Source: JACVRW01 sp963837445 (GTDB lineage Bacteria; Actinomycetota; Thermoleophilia; Solirubrobacterales; Thermoleophilaceae). Taken from it: 64,000 bases of DNA. The notes beneath the pieces were generated by a model. That model searched no databases. It was not told the origin of the DNA and saw only the letters and a program-made list of their open reading frames with translations. Positions 51,983 to 58,802 of this stretch are shown in pieces; position 1 is the first letter of the stretch; each line of letters begins with the position of its first letter. The stretch lies in NCBI GenBank assembly GCA_963837445.1, contig CAWINK010000021.1, positions 434,001 through 498,000 of the forward strand, read 5' to 3'. The position numbers were made by a program, and so were the translations under genes.

Positions 51983-52969
51983 CTAGGTGGTGGCCTCCTC
52001 GGCCGTGACGCCCTGCGTGCCGGGTGGGTCGCCCAGCGCGATGCCCTCGCCGGCGGCCTTCGCGCGGTACATGGCGCGATCCGCGGTGTCGATCAGCGCC
52101 TCGGCGTCGTCGCCGTGCTCCGGCGATGCGGCCACGCCGATGGACATCGTCACGGGCGGATCGCCTGGGGTGGCCACCTCCTCCTCCACCGCCGTCGCGA
52201 GGCGGGCCGCGAGCTTCGCGGCGCTCTTCAGGTCCTGCTGCGGGAGCAGGACGCAGAACTCGTCACCGCCGATGCGCGCCGCCGTGTCCACCGACCGGAT
52301 CGAGCGGCGCAGCGACATCGCGACCTGCATCAGCACGCGGTCGCCTGCCTGGTGGCCGTGCGAGTCGTTGATCCGCTTGAGCCCATCGATGTCCATCAGC
52401 AGGAGGCCGAAGGGGTGGCGATAGCGCTTGTGGACGTCGAGCAGGATGCCGAGCTGGCGTTGGAGCGCGCGCAGGTTTCCGAGGCCGGTGAGCGGGTCTG
52501 TGTTGGCCTGCGACTCGAGCTCGCGCGAGCGCGTCTGTACGTGCGCCTCCATCGCGGCCGCCTGAATCGCACCGGTGGCCTCGACGAGCTGCTCCACGGC
52601 CTCGGCGAAGCGCTCGGGGTCGGTCTCGCCGATCTCCTCGCGAAGCGCGTGCACCAGCACGCTTTGGAGCGCGGCAAGGTCGCGTGCCACGTCGGCCGCC
52701 CGCACCTCGCTTCCACCGGCGCGAAGAGCCGCGAGCGACGCGGCGCGCTCGACCTGATCCTTTGGCAGGTCGTAGGGATCGCCCTCCCCCTCCCACGCCC
52801 GCCGGACGATGTCGCCGATAAGCTCGGGAAGCTCACGAGCGATGCGCTCGGTGGGCAGCTCACGGATCTCGTCCAGCGTCGCGCGCTCGATCAAACGGAC
52901 GAGCCAGGCCTTGGCCAGCTCGTCCCGCGACCTGTCCAAGCGCGCGAGGGGTCCCCGGATGGATGTCAT
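51983..52969 (-). CDS. GGDEF-domain diguanylate cyclase
   Basis: 328 residues. Residues 1-140 are helical and of unknown type (LERATLDEIRELP region), possibly a sensor. The GGDEF domain follows: DPLTGLGNLRALQR, DIDGLKRINDSHGHQAGDRVL and the active site RIGGDEFCVLLP. RSVD five residues before GGDEF is a product-inhibition I-site. It makes c-di-GMP. No TM segment is present, so it is cytoplasmic. Confidence 0.9.
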   Translation of the reverse strand: MTSIRGPLARLDRSRDELAKAWLVRLIERATLDEIRELPTERIARELPELIGDIVRRAWEGEGDPYDLPKDQVERAASLAALRAGGSEVRAADVARDLAALQSVLVHALREEIGETDPERFAEAVEQLVEATGAIQAAAMEAHVQTRSRELESQANTDPLTGLGNLRALQRQLGILLDVHKRYRHPFGLLLMDIDGLKRINDSHGHQAGDRVLMQVAMSLRRSIRSVDTAARIGGDEFCVLLPQQDLKSAAKLAARLATAVEEEVATPGDPPVTMSIGVAASPEHGDDAEALIDTADRAMYRAKAAGEGIALGDPPGTQGVTAEEATT

Positions 52970-53031
52970 CTGCGCCGGATCGTACCCTCGGAAACGGCGG
53001 ACGGGGGCGGCTTTCGGAGAAGATTGCTCCA

Positions 53032-54267
53032 GTGACCGACCTGATCTCGATCGACGAAGCCCGCCGACGGGTCCTGAAGGCCGTCACCCGCCTCGGGGAC
53101 GAGGACGTTCCGCTCGACCTCGCGCTCGGTCGAGTGCTCGCCGAGACCGTGACGAGCGGCATCGACGTGCCGCCCTTCGACAGCTCGGCGATGGACGGCT
53201 ACGCGCTGATCGCGGGGCCGGAGGCGGAGCTCGAGGTGATCGGCGAAGCGCGCGCCGGACACCCCGCCGCCGAGACGGTCCGCCCGGGGGCGGCGATCCG
53301 GATCTCGACAGGCGCGCCGGTGCCCGAGGGCGCGAACGCCGTGGTCCCGATCGAGCGAACAACAGCAGTGAAGAGCTCCACTCGATCCAGGTTGACCCGC
53401 GCTATGCGGGGCAAACCTGGAGAGAGTCGCGTTCGGGTGGCCGAAATCGAGGCCGGCGCCAATATCCGCCGGGCCGGTGAGGACATCGTTGTCGGTGCTG
53501 TCGTTCTGGAACCGGGCGCCGTGCTCGGCCCCGCCGAGCTGGGCGTCGCGGCGTCGGTGGGCCGCCCCTCGCTGCGCTGTGCGCGACGCCCGCGCGTGTT
53601 CGTGCTGGTCACGGGCGACGAGCTGACCGCGCCGGGCGAGCCGCTCGGACCGGGTGGGATCTACGGCTCGAACGGCTTCGCGCTCACGGCGCAGGTCGAG
53701 CGCGCGGGCGCGGCGCTTGCGGGCCGTGGCACCGTGCCCGACACGCCCGAGGGCACGCGGGCGGCGCTCGGCGAGGCGCTGGAGGCCGCCGACGTGGTGA
53801 TCGTGTCGGGGGGCGTGTCTGTGGGCCCGCACGACCACGTGAAGGGCGCCCTGCGCGACCTGGGCGTGGAGGAGCACTTCTGGGGCGTTCGCCTGCGCCC
53901 CGGCAAGCCCACCTGGTTCGGCGCGCGCGACCGCACGCTTGCGTTCGGGCTGCCGGGCAACCCGGTGTCGGCGATGGTCACCTTCCAGCTCTTCGCACGC
54001 CCGGCGCTTGCGGCGCTCCAGGGCGCCCCGCCCGACGCCGCGCGCGCGACCGCCGTGCTCGCCCACCCCGTGGCCCGCAACCCGCGCCGCGACGAGGCGA
54101 TGAGGGTGCGACTCCGGCACGCCGATGAGGGGCTCGTGGCCGAGCCAACGGGCGCGCAGGGCTCGCACATGCTCACCTCGATGCTGGGCGCGGACGGTCT
54201 CGCGATGATCGGAGCGGGCGACGGCGAGCTGGCGGCCGGCGAGCGCGTCGAGGTGGAGCTGCTGTGA
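53032..54267 (+). CDS. moeA: Molybdopterin molybdenumtransferase MoeA
   Basis: 411 residues. PPFDSSAMDGYAL, IRISTGAPVPEGANAVVPIE, RAGEDI, the MPT-binding VFVLVTGDEL, VSGGVSVGPHDHVK and LPGNPVSAMVTF are the usual MoeA landmarks. It inserts molybdate into adenylated molybdopterin. Between VVPIE and EAGANIRRAGEDI there is an insertion of about 20 residues (SSTRSRLTRAMRGKPGES) whose DNA is a long palindrome (53387-53420), unlike the surrounding codons. GTG 53032 is used. The stop overlaps the next start (GTGA). Confidence 0.92.
   Translation: MTDLISIDEARRRVLKAVTRLGDEDVPLDLALGRVLAETVTSGIDVPPFDSSAMDGYALIAGPEAELEVIGEARAGHPAAETVRPGAAIRISTGAPVPEGANAVVPIERTTAVKSSTRSRLTRAMRGKPGESRVRVAEIEAGANIRRAGEDIVVGAVVLEPGAVLGPAELGVAASVGRPSLRCARRPRVFVLVTGDELTAPGEPLGPGGIYGSNGFALTAQVERAGAALAGRGTVPDTPEGTRAALGEALEAADVVIVSGGVSVGPHDHVKGALRDLGVEEHFWGVRLRPGKPTWFGARDRTLAFGLPGNPVSAMVTFQLFARPALAALQGAPPDAARATAVLAHPVARNPRRDEAMRVRLRHADEGLVAEPTGAQGSHMLTSMLGADGLAMIGAGDGELAAGERVEVELL
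53387..53420. repeat. Palindromic insertion inside moeA
   Basis: CCAGGTT-GA-CCCGC, a 5-base loop (GCTAT), then GCGGG-GC-AAACCTGG: two aligned stems of 7 and 5 bp. It keeps the moeA frame and encodes the family-atypical insertion. It looks like a REP- or MITE-like element that landed in a surface loop. Confidence 0.55.
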
Positions 54268-54932
54268 GGCCGCGCGACCCACGCCGACTGCTCGAACGCC
54301 ATCGCCGCGCGCGTGCACGCGTGTCGATCGTGAACGTCCCGCAGTCGGGTTATTCGCAGGACGGGGCGGTTGGGAGCAGACAGGTGGCCGAGGTGGTCCT
54401 GCCGCGCGCGGAGCTCGAGAAGATCTGGTCGCCCGAGTACCTCGAGCGGCTTGCGCGCACCTACTGGAGCTTCCTTTCGCGCTTCTCGCTCGGGCTGATC
54501 CGGGTGCTCTACAGCGAGGACTCGCGCGAGGTCGTCTTCCTCCGGCGCCCCTTCATCCTGCTGCGCTTCCAGGCGCCGGAGTACAAGATCGACGCCGACG
54601 GCGGCTCGGTCACGTGGCCGATCAACCGCGGCGTGCTCGTGGCGAGGCACGGCAGAGGCCGCGGCTTCCTGCGGCTCGCCGTGCGCCGCGAGCCCGTGGC
54701 GGACGGCGCCGGCGAGGTGACGCTGCTCGTGTCGTCGGAGGTCATGAACTTCTACCCCACGATCGCGGCGCGCTTCAGGCGCTGGATCTATGAGCAGACG
54801 CAGCTACGGATCCACGTGATCGTGACGCACGCGTTCCTGCGCTCGCTCGCCAACCTCGAACTGGAGCCGTCCCGCGTCGGCGCGCTGCGCGCGGCCGCGG
54901 AGGCGGCGATCACCGCAGCCGCTCGGCAGTGA
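54264..54932 (+). CDS. Conserved-looking hypothetical protein downstream of moeA
   Basis: 222 residues, not recognised. After a variable start, FLSRFSLGLIRVLY, REVVFLRRPFILLRFQAPEYKID, VTWPINRGVLVARHGRGRGFL and VSSEVMNFYPTIAARF suggest an alpha/beta fold with a beta-rich core. The overlapping GTGA start couples it to moeA, but no molybdenum-related motif is seen. The 3' end overlaps glpX (convergent) by 23 bp. Confidence 0.7.
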   Translation: MRPRDPRRLLERHRRARARVSIVNVPQSGYSQDGAVGSRQVAEVVLPRAELEKIWSPEYLERLARTYWSFLSRFSLGLIRVLYSEDSREVVFLRRPFILLRFQAPEYKIDADGGSVTWPINRGVLVARHGRGRGFLRLAVRREPVADGAGEVTLLVSSEVMNFYPTIAARFRRWIYEQTQLRIHVIVTHAFLRSLANLELEPSRVGALRAAAEAAITAAARQ

Positions 54933-55908
54933 TCTCGCGCAGCTTCTCGCGGTCGTGGCGCGCGGTGATCCTGCGGACGGTGCCGGTCCGGGAGCGCATC
55001 GAGATCGACTCCGTGGTGGCGCCCCCCGGGCCCACGTAGTGCACCCCGTCGAGCATCTCCCCGTCCGTCACGCCGGTGGCTGCGAAGAACACGTCCGTGC
55101 CCGACACGAGGCGGTCCTTGTCGAGCGTCTCCTCCAGGTCGTAGCCACCCTCGAGCGCCGCCGTGCGCTCCTCGTCTGAGCGCGGCCACAGGCGGCCGAG
55201 GATCTGGCCGCCGGTGCACTGGATGGCCGCCGCCGCGAGCACGCCCTCCGGAGTGCCGCCGATCCCGAACAGGAGGTCGACCGGCGAGTTCTGGGTCACG
55301 GCCACGAGCGCGGCGGACACGTCACCGTGCGGGATCAGCCTGATGCGAGCGCCGACCTCGCGGATCTCGCGCATGTAGTCCTCGTGCCGGTCGCGGTCGA
55401 GCATGATCACGACGAGGTCGCCCACGTCGACGCCCTTCTCCTTGGCCATCAGCTGGAGCGTCTCGCCGATCGGGCGGTCCAGGTCGAGCAGGTGCGCCAG
55501 CTCGCGGGAGGTCGCCATCTTCAGCATGTAGACGCAGGGCCCGGGGTCGAACATCGTGCCGCGCTCCGACAGCGCGATCGTGGCGATGGCGTTCGGCAGG
55601 CCCTTCGCGCACAGCTCCGTTCCCTCGAGCGGGTCCACGGCGATGTCCGCGTCGGGCGGCGAGCCGTCGCCGATGTGCTCGCCGTTGTAGAGCATCGGCG
55701 CCTCGTCCTTCTCGCCCTCGCCGATCACGACCACGCCGTCCATCGAGACCGTGTCGAGGAGCATCCGCATCGCGTCCACGGCTGCGCCGTCGGCGCCCTC
55801 CTTGTCGCCGCGGCCGATCCAGGGTGCGCAGGCGAGCGCGGCGTACTCGGTGGTACGCACGAGCTCCATCGCGAGGTTGCGATCGGGTTTCGGCGCCCCA
55901 GACTCCAT
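54910..55908 (-). CDS. glpX: Class II fructose-1,6-bisphosphatase
   Basis: 332 residues. NLAMELVRTTEYAALA and GRGDKEGADGAAVDAMR open the protein, VVIGEGEKDEAPMLYNGE supplies metal ligands, DIAVDPLEGTELCAKG is the phosphatase signature, and LFGIGGTPEGVLAAAA follows. It converts fructose-1,6-bisphosphate to fructose-6-phosphate in gluconeogenesis. The start is ATG 55908, 11 bases after the stop of the membrane protein. Full length; no oddities. Confidence 0.95.
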   Translation of the reverse strand: MESGAPKPDRNLAMELVRTTEYAALACAPWIGRGDKEGADGAAVDAMRMLLDTVSMDGVVVIGEGEKDEAPMLYNGEHIGDGSPPDADIAVDPLEGTELCAKGLPNAIATIALSERGTMFDPGPCVYMLKMATSRELAHLLDLDRPIGETLQLMAKEKGVDVGDLVVIMLDRDRHEDYMREIREVGARIRLIPHGDVSAALVAVTQNSPVDLLFGIGGTPEGVLAAAAIQCTGGQILGRLWPRSDEERTAALEGGYDLEETLDKDRLVSGTDVFFAATGVTDGEMLDGVHYVGPGGATTESISMRSRTGTVRRITARHDREKLREITAERLR

Positions 55909-55919
55909 GGCGCCGGACG

Positions 55920-56421
55920 CTATATGACGCCCGGCGGCTTGCGCGCGGTCTCGTAGACCGCCTGGCGCAGGTAGCCGGCGGCGAGCAGGCCGAGCGACGC
56001 GAGCAGACCCACGAAATAGCCGATGGCGAGGCCGATGTCGACGCTGTCGCCGGGGCGCCCGAGGATGATCCCGTTGCAGAGGATCAGCATGAACGCGACG
56101 ATGCCCGACGATCATCGTCACCTCGCCCGGCTTCCAGGTCAGGCTGTGTCCCCGCGCGATGATCCAGGTGAGGATGAACGGAGCCGCGCAGGCGGCCACC
56201 AGCAGCCAGTCGAGGATGCCGAAGACCTGCCAGGCGCTCGCGCTGTCACCGCCGGTCACCCCGCCCGGAAGCTCGGAGTTCCGGTTGTCCGAGCTGGTGG
56301 TGAACCAGGGCAGCCAGAGCGAGGCCAGCAGCACCAGCGCGGCGCCCATCCCCATGAGCTCGCCGGGCGAGACCTTCGAGAAATCGAGGTAACCGCTCCG
56401 CTCCTCGGCGCTGGCCTCCAT
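55920..56421 (-). CDS. Small membrane protein with a +1 frameshift
   Basis: From ATG 56421 the frame encodes a helix pair (MGAALVLLASLWLPWF, WLLVAACAAPFILTWIIARG) and then EVTMIV. Immediately afterwards the open frame becomes Arg/His-rich. Skipping one base gives IVAFMLILCNGIILGRPG, GLAIGYFVGLLASLGLLAAG and a natural stop at 55920. So one extra base lies near 56105-56110. The intact protein would be about 166 residues with four TM helices; family unknown. Confidence 0.7.
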
Positions 56422-56478
56422 CACCCCCAAGCTACATGCCGGGATAGGCTGCGCACAACCCCAAACGAAGGGAGACCC

Positions 56479-56685
56479 GTGGCAGTAACAAAGATCATCG
56501 AGGTGGTGGGGAGCTCGCCCGAGAGCTCGGACGGCGCCGTGAAGGCCGCACTTGAGGACGCGCGCCAGTCACTTCGGAACATCAAGGCGGTCGACGTGGT
56601 CTCCACGGGACTCCGCGGAGAGAACCTCGACGAGTGGCGCGCCCTCGTTCGGATCTCGTTCCTGGTGGAGCGGGTCAGCGAGTAG
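56479..56685 (+). CDS. Dodecin (flavin-binding protein)
   Basis: 68 residues. KIIEVVGSSPESSDGAVKAAL, NIKAVDVVSTGLRG and WRALVRISFLVE match dodecin, including the Trp that stacks on bound flavin. Dodecins form hollow dodecamers that store riboflavin, FMN or FAD. GTG 56479 has GGGAG upstream. The next gene begins directly after the stop. Confidence 0.9.
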   Translation: MAVTKIIEVVGSSPESSDGAVKAALEDARQSLRNIKAVDVVSTGLRGENLDEWRALVRISFLVERVSE

Positions 56686-57435
56686 TTGAACCTCGAGGGA
56701 ATAGGGGCGCTCGTCGCCGGAGGAGCGTCCGGGCTCGGAGAGGCGACGGCCCGCGAACTCGCCACGCGCGGCGCGCGCGTGGCGATCGCGGACCTGAACG
56801 AAGAGCGCGGCACGGCGCTGGCCGACGAGATCGGCGGCACCTTCGCCAAGGCGGACGTGACCGACGAGGCGCAGGTGCGGGCCGCCGTGGAGAGCGCCGG
56901 CGAGCTGCGGCTCGCGGTGTCCTGCGCCGGCATCGGCTGGGCGGAGCGCACCGTGGGGAGGGAGGGCCCGGCGGCCCTCCAGCCCTTCGAGACGGTCGTG
57001 CGCGTGAACCTCATCGGCACGTTCAACGTGCTCCGCCTCGCCGCCGCGGCGATGGCCGCCAACGAGCCGGACTCGGAGGGTGAGCGAGGCGCGGTCGTGA
57101 TGACCGCTTCGATCGCGGCCTTCGACGGCCAGATCGGCCAGACCGCCTACTCGGCGTCGAAGGGCGGCGTGGTGGGCCTGACGCTGCCGGCCGCGCGCGA
57201 CCTCGCCAGGCTCGGGATCCGCGTCTGCACGATCGCCCCTGGCCTCTTCGACACCCCCCTGCTCGCAGGCCTGCCCGACGAGACGCGCGCGGCCCTGGGC
57301 GCCCAGGTGCCCTTCCCGCCGCGCCTGGGACGGCCCGAGGAGTACGCGCAGCTCGCCTGCCAGATCGCGGAGAACTCGATGCTGAACGGCGAGACGATCC
57401 GGCTGGACGGCGCCTTGCGAATGCCGCCTAAGTAA
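56686..57435 (+). CDS. Short-chain dehydrogenase, 3-hydroxyacyl-CoA dehydrogenase type 2-like
   Basis: 249 residues. The cofactor motif is ALVAGGASGLGEATAREL, VSCAGIG carries the NAG-equivalent, and the catalytic set is MTASIAAF with Y-x3-K in AYSASKGG. The GQIGQTAYSASKGGVVGLTLPAARDLA pattern and the FDTPLL segment resemble HSD17B10-type enzymes. The product of such an enzyme is a 3-ketoacyl-CoA, which the thiolase downstream could cleave. TTG 56686 follows the dodecin stop without a gap. Confidence 0.88.
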   Translation: MNLEGIGALVAGGASGLGEATARELATRGARVAIADLNEERGTALADEIGGTFAKADVTDEAQVRAAVESAGELRLAVSCAGIGWAERTVGREGPAALQPFETVVRVNLIGTFNVLRLAAAAMAANEPDSEGERGAVVMTASIAAFDGQIGQTAYSASKGGVVGLTLPAARDLARLGIRVCTIAPGLFDTPLLAGLPDETRAALGAQVPFPPRLGRPEEYAQLACQIAENSMLNGETIRLDGALRMPPK

Positions 57436-57522
57436 GGACGCGAAGCGTCCGGTCACAGCGCCTGGATGGCGCCGCTGACATCAAGTGGCGGGCATGGATG
57501 CCCGTCGAGGTATCTTCCCGGC

Positions 57523-58686
57523 ATGCCTGAACCAGTGATCGTTGATGCCGTTCGCACGCCCATCGGCCGGGCCTTCAAGGGCTCGCTGGCCCAGCTCCGC
57601 CCGGATGAGATGGGCGCGTTCGTGGTGGATGCGCTGCTCGACCGCAACCAGGAGGTCGACCCTGAGCTGATCGAGGAGGTCTACTGCGGCGTCGGCCTTC
57701 CGCAGGGCCTCCAGGGCTTCAACATGGGCCGGATCATCGCGCTGCTGTCGGAGCGCCTGCCGCTCGGCACGAACGGCGCGACCGTCTCGCGCTACTGCGC
57801 CTCCAGCCTCGAGTCGATCCGCCAGGCGTCGAACGCAATCGTGGCCGGTCAGGGCGATGCCTACATCGCCGCGGGAGTGGAGTGGGTATCGCGCTACAAC
57901 GAGGCCGTCGAGGGCGCGCGCCCGCAGGACCAGAACGAGAAGCTCCAGGGCGGCAACGGCCGCCCGGACGCCTACATCTCGATGGGCCTCACAGCGGAGA
58001 ACGTGGCGGAGCGCTACGAGGTGAGCCGGGCCGACATGGACAAGTACGCGCAGCGCTCGCAGGAGCTGGCCGTGCAGTCGCAGGAGAGCGGCTACTTCGA
58101 CCGCGAGATCGTGCCGGTGACGCTGCCGGACGGCACGGTGGTCGCGAAGGACGACGGCCCGCGCGCGAGCTCGACGCTTGAGAAGCTCTCGCAGCTCGAC
58201 CCGGCGTTCAAGGAGGACGGCAAGGTCACCGCCGGCAACTCATGCCCGCTGAACGACGGCGCCGCCGCGGTGCTCGTGATGTCGGACTCGAAGGCGAACG
58301 AGCTCGGCCTCAAGCCGCGTGCCCGCATCATCGCCTCCGCGACCGCCGCGAACGAGCCCGAGTACATGGGCGTCGCGCCGATCTGGGCGATCAAGAAGGT
58401 CCTCGAGCGCGCGGGCATGTCGATCGAGGACGTTGAGACCGTGGAGCTGAACGAGGCGTTCGCCGCCCAGGTCATCCCGATCATGGCCGAGTGCAACATC
58501 CCGCTCGAGAAGATGAACCCGCACGGGGGCGCGATCGCCCTCGGGCACCCCTTCGGCATGACGGGCGCGCGCATCATGACCACGCTCATCAACGGCCTGG
58601 AGACCGACGACAAGACGATCGGCCTCGAGACGATGTGCGTGGCCGGCGGCCAGGGCCAGGCGATGATCGTCGAGCGCCTGAACTAG
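57523..58686 (+). CDS. Acetyl-CoA C-acyltransferase (thiolase)
   Basis: 387 residues. The nucleophilic Cys is in SRYCASSLESIRQA, the His base in GGAIALGHPFGMTGAR, and the second Cys in CVAGGQGQAM. Length and motifs fit 3-ketoacyl-CoA thiolase/acetoacetyl-CoA thiolase. It follows the SDR by 87 bp and likely forms a short beta-oxidation or acetoacetyl-CoA unit with it. A hairpin after the stop may terminate the unit. Confidence 0.93.
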   Translation: MPEPVIVDAVRTPIGRAFKGSLAQLRPDEMGAFVVDALLDRNQEVDPELIEEVYCGVGLPQGLQGFNMGRIIALLSERLPLGTNGATVSRYCASSLESIRQASNAIVAGQGDAYIAAGVEWVSRYNEAVEGARPQDQNEKLQGGNGRPDAYISMGLTAENVAERYEVSRADMDKYAQRSQELAVQSQESGYFDREIVPVTLPDGTVVAKDDGPRASSTLEKLSQLDPAFKEDGKVTAGNSCPLNDGAAAVLVMSDSKANELGLKPRARIIASATAANEPEYMGVAPIWAIKKVLERAGMSIEDVETVELNEAFAAQVIPIMAECNIPLEKMNPHGGAIALGHPFGMTGARIMTTLINGLETDDKTIGLETMCVAGGQGQAMIVERLN

Positions 58687-58691
58687 GGCAC

Positions 58692-58732
58692 TGCCACGAG
58701 TTTGGTCGCACTATGAGACGAAACTCGTGGCA
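58692..58732. terminator. Inverted repeat between convergent genes
   Basis: TGCCACGAGTTT and AAACTCGTGGCA are perfect 12-bp arms; after one mismatch the pairing extends by GTC/GAC. It begins 6 bases after the thiolase stop and lies before the 3' end of the GGDEF-EAL gene. There is no T-run. A bidirectional terminator is the likely role. Confidence 0.55.
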
Positions 58733-58802
58733 CCGACGTTCGGACGCCCTCGATGCCCGCAGTTAGCCCGGCCGAGCTCCCCGCGCGGGTGGCGCAAAGA
58801 GC

